64,000 bases of DNA from CAWINY01 sp963837635 (GTDB lineage: Bacteria > Acidobacteriota > Terriglobia > Terriglobales > Acidobacteriaceae). Position numbers and translations under genes: made by a program. The notes beneath the pieces were generated by a model that had not been told where the DNA came from, ran no database searches, and saw only the letters and a list, made by a program, of their open reading frames with translations. Below, piece after piece: positions 24,741 through 33,684 of this stretch. How positions within the stretch are numbered: position 1 is the first letter of the stretch; each line of letters starts with the position of its first letter. The DNA is taken from assembly GCA_963837635.1 (NCBI GenBank), contig CAWINY010000007.1:558001-622000 (forward strand), written 5' to 3'.

Positions 24741-24800
24741 TTGACAACGGCCGCGCCCTGATGGATGATAATGCTGCACTGCAGCACTAATTGCAGCATA
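24741..24800 (+). promoter_or_regulatory. Phasin promoter with PhaR operator
   Basis: TTGACA at 24741 and GATGAT at 24764 (17-base spacing; GATAAT at 24767 is an alternative) form a promoter toward the phasin gene. Immediately after comes CTGCACTGCAG (24774-24784), an exact CTGC-N3-GCAG dyad as described for PhaR operators, and a further TTGCAGCATA. Binding there would block both the phasin and phaR promoters. Confidence 0.65.
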
Positions 24801-24830
24801 ACCTTCCATCTCACTTAAGGAGAGCAAACC

Positions 24831-25436
24831 ATGGAGCCCAAGGCAAAGTCAACTAAGAAAGCCCCTGGCGATGCGCCAGACATTTCCCTCGCGAACCTAC
24901 CGCTGGCTATGGCCGGATTGATGCAAAACGGCGTGGAGCGAATTGCCGAGATGCAGAAGAGCGCTCTCGATTTCGCCGCCAAACAGAATGCGGAAGCCAT
25001 CGACGTCTGCAAGAAGGCGGTTCGCCTACCCGAAACCTCGCCGCTAGCCGGAGCTTTTGATATGGCCATGCAGGCGTTTGATTCCCTGGTCTCCGTCCAG
25101 AAGAGCATGCTGGACATGATGACCGAACAGAGCAACTCGATGCTGGAGTACGCCCAGGAGCGGGGCACTGCGATGCCTAGCCTGGAAGGCTTGAACGACC
25201 TGGTCGCCGAGTCCGTGGACCGCGCCACAGCCGCCCAGAAGAGCGTGTTGAGCTTTGCCGAGCAACAGAGCAAGGCCGTCACTGAGTCTCTGAAGAAGCA
25301 GGCCGGGGTACCCGGAACCCGCGTGGCCGAGATAGCCGACTCCGTCCAGCGTGGCGTCGATGCCATTCTGGAATCGCAGAAGGAAATGGTTGATCTCGCC
25401 GCCAAGCCACTGAAGTCGTACGCAACCCAGAAGTAG
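24831..25436 (+). CDS. Phasin, PHA granule surface protein
   Basis: The 201-residue protein is almost entirely amphipathic helix: MAGLMQNGVERIAEMQKSAL, DSLVSVQKSMLDMMTEQSNS, DRATAAQKSVLSFAEQQSK and ILESQKEMVDLAAKPLKSY. Repeated QKS units and the absence of Cys and membrane helices fit PhaP-type phasins that coat PHA granules. Ribosome site TAAGGAGAG lies about six bases before the ATG. It is controlled by a PhaR-type operator and followed by PhaE-like and PhaC genes on the same strand. Confidence 0.85.
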   Translation: MEPKAKSTKKAPGDAPDISLANLPLAMAGLMQNGVERIAEMQKSALDFAAKQNAEAIDVCKKAVRLPETSPLAGAFDMAMQAFDSLVSVQKSMLDMMTEQSNSMLEYAQERGTAMPSLEGLNDLVAESVDRATAAQKSVLSFAEQQSKAVTESLKKQAGVPGTRVAEIADSVQRGVDAILESQKEMVDLAAKPLKSYATQK

Positions 25437-25488
25437 TAGTAACATAGTCTCGGCAATCGAACCCGGATTGCGACGTCCAGGATTTCCG

Positions 25489-25521
25489 CCCCAAAACGCG
25501 CCTTCGCGGCGCGTTTTGGGG
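25489..25521. repeat. Perfect palindrome of family B, possible terminator
   Basis: Arms CCCCAAAACGCGCC and GGCGCGTTTTGGGG with a TTCGC loop, 14 perfect pairs. It lies 53 bases after the phasin stop and before the phaE-like gene, so it could attenuate transcription between them. Confidence 0.75.
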
Positions 25522-25673
25522 ATTGGCCTGTCCTCCCGTCTGCGCGTTTTTTTGGCAGAGGCGGGTGTCATCGCGGTAGCTGACGCGGTCTCGCCCCCAG
25601 GCGCTTCACGCTCGCGGGGAAGTCCGGCGGCCATTTCTGGGTTTAGCGTTGATTCCTACCCAAAGGAAACCAT

Positions 25674-26174
25674 ATGAGCGACGCACAGGGGGGACCTACT
25701 AAAACCGAGGATCCCAAGCCTGCCGATCCCAAAGAAGCAACAGCGGCAAATCTACTGGAGCCCTGGCGACAGTTTCGCGACGCCTACCTCGAGTTCTGGA
25801 GCAAGAACATGGTGGAGGCGGTCAATTCCGAAGCCTATGCCCAGGCGAGCGGCACCATGCTGGATACCTGCCTGACAAGCTCTGCTCCGTTCCGCGAAGC
25901 TCTGGAAAAGTCCATGACTGCTGCGCTGCAGCAGATGAGCATGCCCACCCGGGCGGACGTGGTCGTGGTGGCCGAAAGGTTGACCAACCTGGAAATGCGC
26001 TTGGACGACATGGACATCAAGCTGGACCGCATCGAGCGACTCTTGTCCCGGGCTATGGTCGTGCAGTTGGCACCCCAGCCTGAAGCCGATGAACCGGAGC
26101 CGCTGGTCTCCGCAGCCGCTACTGCCGCGCCCAACGCCGCACCGCGCCGACGCCCTACTCCGAGGAAGAAATAA
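25674..26174 (+). CDS. phaE: PhaE-like PHA synthase subunit
   Basis: The 166-residue protein has a central NLLEPWRQFRDAYLEFWSKN segment and a C-terminal MSMPTRADVVVVAERLTNLE coiled coil running to LDRIERLL, like the end of PhaE subunits, then a Pro/Ala/Arg tail. PhaE is the partner of class III PhaC; usual PhaE is longer (about 300-360 residues), so this is a short form. A PhaM/phasin-like granule protein is the alternative. Its TAA is directly followed by the ATG of phaC, which argues for a complex. AAAGGAAA lies upstream of its own start. Confidence 0.7.
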   Translation: MSDAQGGPTKTEDPKPADPKEATAANLLEPWRQFRDAYLEFWSKNMVEAVNSEAYAQASGTMLDTCLTSSAPFREALEKSMTAALQQMSMPTRADVVVVAERLTNLEMRLDDMDIKLDRIERLLSRAMVVQLAPQPEADEPEPLVSAAATAAPNAAPRRRPTPRKK

Positions 26175-27245
26175 ATGTCGCACTCCGCCGTCCCCACCGA
26201 ATCCTATACCGCGATGGACGAGATGCTGCAGAGACTCGCGAAGGTGATGACCACCCGCGCCGCCATCGCCCAAACCCCGAAGCAGTTGGTGTGGACCCTG
26301 AACAAGGCCAAGCTGTACCGCTACGTGCCCGTCGTCCCCGAAGAGAAACGGCACCCGGTGCCGCTGCTTCTGGTGTTTGCGCTGATGAACCGGCCCTACA
26401 TTCTCGACCTGCGGCCGGGGCACAGTTTTGTCGAATTCATGGTGAAGCAGGGTTATGACGTTTACCTGCTGGACTGGGGCTCGCCCGGCCCGGAGGACAA
26501 GAACCTCAAGTTCGACGATTACGTCCTCGATTACATGCCGCGAGCGATTCGCAAGCTGAAGGCCATCTCCGGGGTGGAGGAATTCAGCCTGCTGGGCTGG
26601 TGCATCGGCGCCATTCTCACCACGATGTACGCCGCCATGCTCCCCGAAGACGGCTTGCGCAACCTTATCCTGCTGACCGCGCCCCTGGCATTCCCCGAAA
26701 ACGGGGATCTTACCTTCAAGCGCTGGATCGACGAGCGCTACTTCGACGTGGAAAAGTTGCTGCAGGCGTTCGGCAATATGCCGGCGGAGATGCTCGAATA
26801 CGGCGCGCGGGCACTGAAGCCGGTGGACAACTACATCCTCAACTATCTGCGGCTGTGGGACAACCTCGACAATCCCCAGGTGGTCGATGCCTGGCACGCC
26901 ATGAACACCTGGGTGACGGACAATATCCCCATGGCGGGCGCGGCCTTTCGCCAGTTGATTGTGGACCTGTATCGCCACGACCGCCTGATGCAGGGCACCA
27001 TGATGCTGCGCGGGCAGCGGGTCGATCTCAGCCGCATTCAGGCTAACCTGCTCACCATCATCGCCGACGGCGATCACATCACGCCCTCCTGCCAATCCGA
27101 GCCGATCATGGAGAAGGTAAACAGCACCGACAAGGAGCTATTCCGAGTCCGGGGCGGGCATATTGGAATTATGGCCGGCAGCGGCGCCAGTAAGACCACC
27201 TGGCCTCATATTGAGCACTGGCTGACTAAGCGATCCGCGGAGTAA
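26175..27245 (+). CDS. phaC: Class III poly(3-hydroxyalkanoate) synthase PhaC
   Basis: The 356-residue length matches class III PhaC (about 355). The lipase-like box is G-W-C143-I-G, with Cys143 in place of Ser as in all PHA synthases. The other catalytic residues are Asp in IIADGDHITP (about residue 300) and His329 in VRGGHIG. YDVYLLDWGSPGPEDK is also conserved. The enzyme polymerises (R)-3-hydroxyacyl-CoA on the granule surface, activated by PhaE. The start codon abuts the stop of the PhaE-like gene. Confidence 0.95.
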   Translation: MSHSAVPTESYTAMDEMLQRLAKVMTTRAAIAQTPKQLVWTLNKAKLYRYVPVVPEEKRHPVPLLLVFALMNRPYILDLRPGHSFVEFMVKQGYDVYLLDWGSPGPEDKNLKFDDYVLDYMPRAIRKLKAISGVEEFSLLGWCIGAILTTMYAAMLPEDGLRNLILLTAPLAFPENGDLTFKRWIDERYFDVEKLLQAFGNMPAEMLEYGARALKPVDNYILNYLRLWDNLDNPQVVDAWHAMNTWVTDNIPMAGAAFRQLIVDLYRHDRLMQGTMMLRGQRVDLSRIQANLLTIIADGDHITPSCQSEPIMEKVNSTDKELFRVRGGHIGIMAGSGASKTTWPHIEHWLTKRSAE

Positions 27246-27337
27246 AGCGTAGGGCCGAACGAACCAGAAGTGAAGAGGCAAAAAAGGGAAACTATATACT
27301 TGCCGTACCACTCTTGGAAACCTAAAATGCTTGCGAT

Positions 27338-27787
27338 ATGGCTACCAACCGGGATGAGAAAATCTCGTATGTTCGTTGGCAGGCATTTCGTATCGCCCAA
27401 CTGAGCCTGTGCATCTCCCTATTCCTTAGCTTCTCACTCGCCATGCTCGGTTTTTCTGCCAGCCTGTTAGGTCGGGAACATTACGACATAACGAACTGTT
27501 ACGCGAAAATCATCTTTTTGCTTTCGATCACCTTTGGATTGGTCTCTGCATTTTCTGGATCAACTGCCTGCCTCACGCGGGTTTACGATTTCCGTAAGAC
27601 GGCCAAGGTAGCAAGAGGGCGGGACGATCCGGCTATGGCAGCAGATGTCGCTCGCTGGAGGAAAGATTACAAACGTCTCGGTTGGTGGACGTGGACACTA
27701 TTCAAGACCCAACTCATAGCGGCTGGACTTCAGGTGCTCGGGCTGGTGATAGCCCTCGGAATTACCTATCGGTCACGCCTCAGATAA
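27338..27787 (+). CDS. Small membrane protein of unknown function (149 aa)
   Basis: Three hydrophobic stretches are seen (LSLCISLFLSFSLAMLGFSA, IIFLLSITFGLVSAFSG, LIAAGLQVLGLVIALGITY), with a basic, charged cytoplasmic segment (RVYDFRKTAKVARGRDDP) between the second and third. I do not recognise the family. Its sequence is less GC-rich than its neighbours. It faces another small membrane-protein gene that an insertion sequence has split, and the two may have arrived together as accessory DNA. Confidence 0.7.
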   Translation: MATNRDEKISYVRWQAFRIAQLSLCISLFLSFSLAMLGFSASLLGREHYDITNCYAKIIFLLSITFGLVSAFSGSTACLTRVYDFRKTAKVARGRDDPAMAADVARWRKDYKRLGWWTWTLFKTQLIAAGLQVLGLVIALGITYRSRLR

Positions 27788-28078
27788 CCTCACGGGGTTT
27801 TGGCGCACGAACAAAAGAAGCGCACCACGGCAACCAGAAACATAGCAGACCACGCGAAACAAAACAGACGCGGTATCCAAAAGACTAACGTACGGTACTT
27901 CACCCAATGGATTTTTTTTGCTTGGATTGAAGTTGCTGTGCAAAATCGTAAGGGGCAAGCGGAACGTCTCTTTCGATTGTGCGTATGCTATTGATCTGCC
28001 CCCCGGAAATTGATCCATCCTGAATGAGAGTTCTCCGGCTACACTGGCCCGCTCGGGCCAAGCAAGGAGAACGCAGAC

Positions 28079-28345
28079 TTGAAGAAGAGCCGATTCAACG
28101 AAGAGCAAATCGTAGGGATTCTGAAAGAGTCCGAGGCCGGGGTGCCGACGCCGGAGCTGTGCCGCAAGCACGGCATTAGCCAGCAGACGTTGTATCGCTG
28201 GAAGGCGAAGTACGGCGGAATGAGCGTAAGCGAGGCGCAGCGGCTGAAGCAGCTGGAAGACGAGAACCGCAAGCTGAAGCAGATGGTGGCCGACCTGATG
28301 CTGGACAAGCAGGCGTTGCAGGCGGTGCTGTCAAAAAAGTGGTAG
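28079..28345 (+). CDS. IS3-family OrfA, helix-turn-helix protein
   Basis: The 88-residue protein (TTG start) has an N-terminal HTH (FNEEQIVGILKESEAGVPTP, then CRKHGISQQTLYRWKAKYGG) and a C-terminal leucine zipper (LKQLEDENRKLKQMVADLML), standard for OrfA of the IS3/IS407-type group. A slippery A-AAA-AAG at 28333-28339 precedes its stop and would allow -1 frameshifting into orfB, giving the OrfAB transposase. Confidence 0.9.
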   Translation: MKKSRFNEEQIVGILKESEAGVPTPELCRKHGISQQTLYRWKAKYGGMSVSEAQRLKQLEDENRKLKQMVADLMLDKQALQAVLSKKW

Positions 28346-29189
28346 GCCCGCGGGCTCGGACAGAGGCGGTGGCAGTAGCGCGCGCAGCGGTTGAGATCAG
28401 CGAGCGGCGCGCTTGCGGGCTGTTGTGGACGGTACGCGGTACATGCCGCTATGAGGCGGTGGCTCGGGAAGCCAATCAAGAGTTGCGCCAGAAGTTGCGC
28501 GAGCTGGCCATGGTGCGACGGCGCTTCGGGTACCGGCGTCTGCACGCACTGCTGCGACGTGACGGTTTGGAGGTGAACCATAAGCGCGTCTACCGGCTCT
28601 ATGTGGAAGAGCAGCTCTGGGTGCGCAAGCGTATTCGTAAGCGGCGGGTGGCGCTGATGCGTACCCCGATGCTGGTACCGAGCCAAGCCAACCAAGTCTG
28701 GTCGATAGACTTTGTCAGCGATGCCCTGGCCACGGGACGACGCTTCCGGGCACTGACCATCGCCGACGACTTCACCCGCGAGTCGCCGGCCATCGAAGTC
28801 GATACCAGCCTGGGCGGGGTGCGAGTCGTCCGGGTACTGGACGGGTTGAAGATGGAGCGCGGACTGCCGCTGCAGATCCGCTCGGATAATGGGCCGGAGT
28901 TCGTCAGCAAGGCGGTAGAGCAGTGGGCTTACGAGAATGGTGTAGAGTGGCACTTCATCGAGCCGGGCAAGCCCATCGAGAACGCCTACATCGAAAGCTT
29001 TAATGCCCGGTTCCGCGACGAGTGTTTGAGCGAGAACTGGTTTACCAGCTTGGCTGATGCCCGGCAGAAGATCGAGGAGTGGAGGCAGGATTACAACCAG
29101 CGGCGGCCGCATAGCTCCCTGGGCTACCGTACGCGAGGGTGTAAATAGAACTGTGTAAAGGGCCATGGGACGAGGAGAATGAGAACCCC

Positions 29190-30416
29190 ATGGCAATCGA
29201 CAAGAAGTTGATCGACCAACTGCTGACGGACTACAAGAAACCCGAGGATATCATCAGGGAAACCGGTCTGCTGAAAGAGTTGACCAAAGCCATTCTGGAA
29301 CGGGCGCTGGAAGCAGAGATCACCGAGCATCTGGGCTACGAGAAGCACGACCCGGCGGGCCACCACCGGGGCAACAGCCGCAACGGCAAGAACCGAAAAA
29401 CCCTGAAGGGAGACTTTGGCGAGTTGGAACTGGAGACGCCGCGCGACCGCCAGGCCAGCTTCGAGCCCAAGCTGGTGGGCAAGCGCCAGACGCGCTGGAC
29501 CGGCTTCGACGACAAGATCATCTCCCTGTATGCCCGGGGGATGACCACGCGCGAGATCCAGGGGCATCTGGAGGAGATGTACAAGGTGGACGTGTCGCCC
29601 ACGCTGATCTCCAACGTCACCGAGGCGGTGCTGGAAGAAGTAAAGCAGTGGCAGGGCCGACCGCTGGAAGAGTTGTATCCGATCGTGTACTTGGACGCAC
29701 TGATGGTGAAGGTGCGCGACGAGGGCCACATCCAGAACAAGGCGATCTATGTGGTGCTGGGCGTGAACCTGGAAGGGCAGAAGGAAGTGCTGGGGCTGTG
29801 GGTGGCGCAGACGGAAGGAGCCAAGTTCTGGCTGCAGGTGCTGACGGAACTGCAGAATCGCGGCGTCAAGGATATCTTCATCGCCTGCGTGGATGGGCTG
29901 AAGGGCTTTCCGGAAGCCATCGAGGCGGTGTATCCGCGCACGGAGGTGCAGCTCTGTATCGTGCATCTGGTGCGGGCTTCGCTCAATTACGTGCCCTGGA
30001 AACTGCGCAAGCCGGTAGCCGCCGATCTGCAATCGATCTATCGCGCGGCCACGACGGTCGAGGCCGAACAGGCTCTGCAGGAACTGGAAAGCAAGTGGAA
30101 AGCCTACCCCAGCGTGAGTCAGGTATGGCGGCGGAACTGGGCGCGGATCACGCCCTTTTTCAACTATCCGCCCGAGATCCGGCGGGCGATTTACACCACC
30201 AACAGCGTGGAATCGTTGAACCGGTCGCTGCGCAAGATCATCAAAATCCGCGGCGGTTTTCCTCACCAAGACGCGGCGCTCAAGTTGCTGTTCTTGGCCC
30301 TTCGCCAGGCGGCGAAGAAGTGGACCATGCCGATTGCCCACTGGCGCGAAGCCCTGAACCACTTCACCATTCTGTGGCCCGATCGGATGCCGGCCTTCGA
30401 GAGAGTTACGCAATGA
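29190..30416 (+). CDS. IS256/Mutator-type transposase
   Basis: The 408-residue transposase looks complete. DDE residues are visible: Asp in YPIVYLDALMVKVRDEGH, Asp in IACVDGLKGFPEAI, and Glu in TTNSVESLNRSLRK. It also has the family signatures LGYEKHDPAGHHRGNSRNG and ISLYARGMTTREIQ. Start ATG at 29190 has GAGGAGAATGAGAA upstream. With both ends and the target duplication present, the element may still be active. Confidence 0.95.
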   Translation: MAIDKKLIDQLLTDYKKPEDIIRETGLLKELTKAILERALEAEITEHLGYEKHDPAGHHRGNSRNGKNRKTLKGDFGELELETPRDRQASFEPKLVGKRQTRWTGFDDKIISLYARGMTTREIQGHLEEMYKVDVSPTLISNVTEAVLEEVKQWQGRPLEELYPIVYLDALMVKVRDEGHIQNKAIYVVLGVNLEGQKEVLGLWVAQTEGAKFWLQVLTELQNRGVKDIFIACVDGLKGFPEAIEAVYPRTEVQLCIVHLVRASLNYVPWKLRKPVAADLQSIYRAATTVEAEQALQELESKWKAYPSVSQVWRRNWARITPFFNYPPEIRRAIYTTNSVESLNRSLRKIIKIRGGFPHQDAALKLLFLALRQAAKKWTMPIAHWREALNHFTILWPDRMPAFERVTQ

Positions 30417-30443
30417 CCAGGCAGAACGCTTCTACGGAGATGG

Positions 30444-30470
30444 GCAGGGGAAGGGATACCCTTCCCCTGC
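30444..30470 (+). terminator. Hairpin after the IS256-type transposase
   Basis: Arms GCAGGGGAAGGG and CCCTTCCCCTGC with an ATA loop, 12 perfect pairs, 27 bases after the transposase stop. No T run follows. It may stop transcription leaving the element. Confidence 0.6.
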
Positions 30471-31035
30471 ACCCCATCCCAAAAACAAACCTTGGCCATT
30501 TACACGGAACTCTGGACACACCCCCGTACGCCGGAAGAGTTTCGCCAGATAATGGCAGGCTGTGCACAAGCCGCGGGCTGCGCCCGCTTGGAAAACGCTG
30601 CGCGTTTCCCACTTCCGCACAGCCTCGGCGGCGGCTGCTATCCCGACAGCAAATCTGTTACGCTGTCCAACCCGCCGGGACTCTCATCATGACTGGACCA
30701 AAAACGGGGGGCAGATCACTATCCCACCAATGGCGCACGTATTCCCACATCTTTTCCGTACTCAGATACCAAATAGTTGTTAGGGCTAGACCACCAAGAG
30801 AGAAGGCCGCTCCCGCTGCAATCTGCAATCTCTGACAATTGCTCACAAGAAACCAACATCCGCCGACCGCAACGGTCTCGAAAGAGGCGAAGTACGCACT
30901 CCGCTGCCAAGATGAATCGACTTGTGAGCACCAAGTCTCGACCGTCGTTTTGTAGACCTCCATCATTTTGTCTGGAGGTAGCGTTCCTGTGCCTTGAGTG
31001 CCCACTTTTCTCTACTCCTTATCGAAGTCAATCTG

Positions 31036-33684
31036 TTACATATAGCAACCGCCATTCACGTTCAGTTCCTGGCCGGTGATGTAGTCGGCTTCCGCTGCCA
31101 GGAAGGCCGCGGCTTTGGCTATTTCCTCCGGGGTGGCAAAGCGTCCCATTGGGATACCGGACTTGATTCGGGAGGCGACTTCCTCGGGGATGGCCGCCAC
31201 CATGTCAGTCGAGGTGTATCCCGGGGCAATGGCATTGGCGGTGATGTTGTACTTGGCGGTCTCCAGGGCTACGGTCTTGGTGAAGGCGATCACGCCGCCC
31301 TTGCTTGCCGAATAGTTCGCCTGCCCGAACGCTCCCGACTGCCCGACCACGGAGCTGATATTGATGATGCGCCCGAAGCGCTGGTTGATCATCGCCGGCA
31401 GGGCGGCACTGGTGGTGTTGAAGGTGCCGTTCAGGTTGACCTCGATCACCCGCTCCCAATCCTCGTCGGTCATCTTGCGCAGCGAACTGTCACGGGTAAT
31501 GCCGGCGTTGTTCACCAGGATGTCGAGGCGCTGCCACTTGTCGAGCACCTCGTTGATTAACCGCTGGGCTTCGGACCGCTGGGAGACGTCGCCCTGAATC
31601 ACCACGCAACCGACGCCCAGATCACGAACCTCTTGGGCGACCGCCTCGGCGTGGCCCGCGTCGGAGCGGAAGTTGATGGCGACCGAGGCTCCACGGTGCG
31701 CCAACTCCAGGGCGATGGCGCGGCCGATGCCGCGCGAAGCTCCGGTAACCAGCGCAACCCTCCCGGCGAGGGGAAGCTTGCGATCCTCTTCCTCATCTGC
31801 CACCCGGGGTTGGGCTTCGCAGTTCACCACGGCGGGATCGAGCCGGAAGACGACGTAGCCGCCCACGGCGCCCGCCCCGAATCCGGGGGCGAAGATGCGC
31901 ATGGGACGGTCTATCCGCTTGTCCACCACCGCGTCTTTCACGGCCATGAGGATACTGGCGGCGGAGGTGTTGCCGACCCGCTCGATGTTGAAGTACAGAC
32001 GGTCGGCCGGCACGCCGGCGTTCTCCGCCAGGTTCTCCACCATGGTTTTGTTGGCTTGGTGGGGCACCACCAAATCGACCGCGTCGATCAGGGTCCGGGA
32101 GCTGTCTTGAGGATGCTCGAGCTCCTTGAGTTCCTCCATCATCTGGATCAAATAGCGCTGGGCCAGCGACTTGACCTCCGGCCCGTAGACGGTGATCGCA
32201 TTGCCGAACTCGGGATTGGGCCAGATGATCGAGTTCACCTCCGACCAGGGACCGCTGGCGTAGCTCTGCAGGTATTCGATATCGGGCTCGGCGCCCTCCG
32301 GGGCGGGAGCGATCACCGCGGCGGCCGCACCATCGCCGAAGATCATGCGCGAGGTGCGAACGGTTCCGATCTTGTCGGAGAACTTCTCCGCCAGAACGAC
32401 CAGGACAGGCCGCTTGACCTCCTGAAGAATTCGCACCGCCTCGGAGAAACCGTAAGCCATACCGGCGCAAGCGGCAATAATGTCGCAGGAGGCGTGGGTT
32501 TGCATGATCCCCAGCTCGCCCGAAAGCCAGCAGGCCGTCGATGGGATCAGGCGGGCGGTGGTACAACTGCAGAACAGCACCGCACCGATCTCGGAAGGTT
32601 TGCGCTTGGCCTGCTTGAGCGCGGCCCGCGCCGCCAGCAGAGCCATGTGCTCCAGGTTCAGCTCGCTATAACAGCGCTTCTCGATGCCGGTCTTGGCGGC
32701 AATTTCCGGTTCCGTCATGCGCGACCAGCAGTAGGCGTGGTTGCGGATGAGGTCGGCGTTGGTGCAGGCCACCTCGCCTTCGTACACCGCGATGCCCTCG
32801 ATCTTCGGCATTACGGAAAACTGCTTGCGCACATTGATCGGCGGGTAGGGCGCAATCGGGCGCGCCAACGCCAGCGTCCGCGGCAGCTTCGAGCGGAACG
32901 AGCGCGGCTTTTCGTTGCTCTTAACCCGCTGGATGAACTGCAGCACCTCGTTGTTGCGCGGGTAGAGCGCCACCACGTAATCGTCATCCTGCAGTTTGCC
33001 CACCTCGATGCAGCAGCTTCCGATCGGATCCCAGCGATATTGATTGTGCAGGATCATGGCCTGCCGCATAACCGCTTCCAGCTCCGGGACGGGATGAGAA
33101 TAATCAATCACCTCGTCATAGCTGTAGCCCGCGTAGTCGGGATCATACTTCGTCAGGCAAACCGTGCGGTGCCGGGGATGGGCCAGCATCTCCGCCACCG
33201 TGGGTTTAATGGCGCGAAGGTCACTCCCGGCCGTCGGCTTGGCGCGGAAGCTGCGCAACAGCATGCGGAAGCTTTGCTCTTCGATCTCCTCATTCCACTT
33301 GGCGGGCAGCGCCAGGTAGCCGGCTTCGATCTCTTCGACGGTTCCCGGTGCGTCCCACGACCGGCACAACGGAAGGAAGACGTCATCCCGATGGCGTGGC
33401 AGATCGCCCCAGCGAATGGGACGCTTCTCGTACATGGTGAGGTCGTAACGGTTCACCCAGAACAGATTCAGCGCCAGATCGCGACAGAGGGTATAGCGAT
33501 CAATATATTTCCCCGCCCTCAGGCGCTCCGAAATGGTGTGTTCGGTGGGCGACTTTTCTCCGAAGTCGCGGGTGATCACGGCGGTGAATTGGTCCAGGTT
33601 CTCGAATACCGAAAAATCCAGGGCCGGGAAAAAGTTGCAGGGAAACACAATCCGGCCATGCCGATTCATCACGAAAGGATCCAT
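31036..33684 (-). CDS. Fusion protein: unknown N domain + KAS III (FabH-like) + FabG-type reductase
   Basis: The 882-residue protein has three parts. Residues 1-285 are an unknown soluble region (RIVFPCNFFPALDFSVFENL). Residues about 291-620 are a ketoacyl synthase III fold with Cys406 in CDIIAACAGMAYGF, His542 in VVPHQANKTM and Asn572 in RVGNTSAASI, the full KAS III triad. Residues 636-882 are an SDR with TGASRGIG, NNAGITRD and GQANYSASKGG, closely similar to the stand-alone FabG gene just upstream. It could make an acetoacetyl or 3-ketoacyl thioester and reduce it, feeding PhaC nearby; this coupling is inferred from fusion and neighbourhood. Whether the acyl carrier is CoA or ACP cannot be told. 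Confidence 0.85.
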   Translation of the reverse strand: MDPFVMNRHGRIVFPCNFFPALDFSVFENLDQFTAVITRDFGEKSPTEHTISERLRAGKYIDRYTLCRDLALNLFWVNRYDLTMYEKRPIRWGDLPRHRDDVFLPLCRSWDAPGTVEEIEAGYLALPAKWNEEIEEQSFRMLLRSFRAKPTAGSDLRAIKPTVAEMLAHPRHRTVCLTKYDPDYAGYSYDEVIDYSHPVPELEAVMRQAMILHNQYRWDPIGSCCIEVGKLQDDDYVVALYPRNNEVLQFIQRVKSNEKPRSFRSKLPRTLALARPIAPYPPINVRKQFSVMPKIEGIAVYEGEVACTNADLIRNHAYCWSRMTEPEIAAKTGIEKRCYSELNLEHMALLAARAALKQAKRKPSEIGAVLFCSCTTARLIPSTACWLSGELGIMQTHASCDIIAACAGMAYGFSEAVRILQEVKRPVLVVLAEKFSDKIGTVRTSRMIFGDGAAAAVIAPAPEGAEPDIEYLQSYASGPWSEVNSIIWPNPEFGNAITVYGPEVKSLAQRYLIQMMEELKELEHPQDSSRTLIDAVDLVVPHQANKTMVENLAENAGVPADRLYFNIERVGNTSAASILMAVKDAVVDKRIDRPMRIFAPGFGAGAVGGYVVFRLDPAVVNCEAQPRVADEEEDRKLPLAGRVALVTGASRGIGRAIALELAHRGASVAINFRSDAGHAEAVAQEVRDLGVGCVVIQGDVSQRSEAQRLINEVLDKWQRLDILVNNAGITRDSSLRKMTDEDWERVIEVNLNGTFNTTSAALPAMINQRFGRIINISSVVGQSGAFGQANYSASKGGVIAFTKTVALETAKYNITANAIAPGYTSTDMVAAIPEEVASRIKSGIPMGRFATPEEIAKAAAFLAAEADYITGQELNVNGGCYM

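Larger units (their letters stand above)
29135..30523. mobile_element. IS256-family insertion sequence inside the IS3 element
   Basis: The 1,389-base element has imperfect terminal inverted repeats (GGTGTAAATAGAACTGTGTA at the left; complement of TTTACACGGAACTCTGGACA at the right). It is flanked by a perfect 8-base duplication CCGTACGC (29127-29134 and 30524-30531), the size usual for IS256. It carries one intact transposase. Confidence 0.93.
28339..30692 (+). pseudogene. IS3-family OrfB transposase, interrupted
   Basis: The intact part (28339-29134) has the rve integrase core: Asp in VWSIDFVSDAL, Asp in IRSDNGPEFVS and Glu in ENAYIESFNARFRDECL. The reading breaks at GYR-T where the IS256-type element enters. 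The remaining C terminus (PEEFRQIMAGCAQAAGCARL and onward to a stop at 30692) continues on the far side in frame once one 8-base target duplication and the element are removed, giving about 318 residues. Confidence 0.9.
27992..30718. mobile_element. IS3-family insertion sequence, split by an IS256-family element
   Basis: Terminal inverted repeats start TGATCTGCCCCCCG at 27992 and end with the complement at 30718; further in, ATGAGAGT is also shared. A perfect 4-base duplication CTAT flanks the element. Without the inner insertion the element would be about 1,330 bases with orfA and orfB. Because orfB is split, it cannot make its own transposase fusion in this copy. Confidence 0.92.
27900..31005 (-). 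pseudogene. Small membrane-protein gene split by an IS3-family element
   Basis: The 5' part (31005 down to 30719) codes for a protein starting MGTQGTGTLPPDKMMEVYKT with two hydrophobic helices (around VGGCWFLVSN and GLALTTIWYLS). Removing the element between the CTAT duplications (27988-27991 and 30719-30722) joins VRHWWDS to IRTIERDVPLAPYDFAQQLQ and a stop at 27900, restoring a frame of 124 residues. The insertion now fuses the N-terminal 96 residues to about 19 IS-derived residues. Function unknown. It resembles small two-helix membrane proteins with a charged C-terminal tail. Confidence 0.85.

Noticed and set aside
25752..27095. Minus-strand frame of 447 codons across phaE-like and phaC
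   Set aside because: Antisense to two recognised PHA genes; Val/His/Gln-rich shadow.
28039..29196. Minus-strand frame of 385 codons across the IS3 element
   Set aside because: Antisense to orfA/orfB; no transposase or passenger motif.
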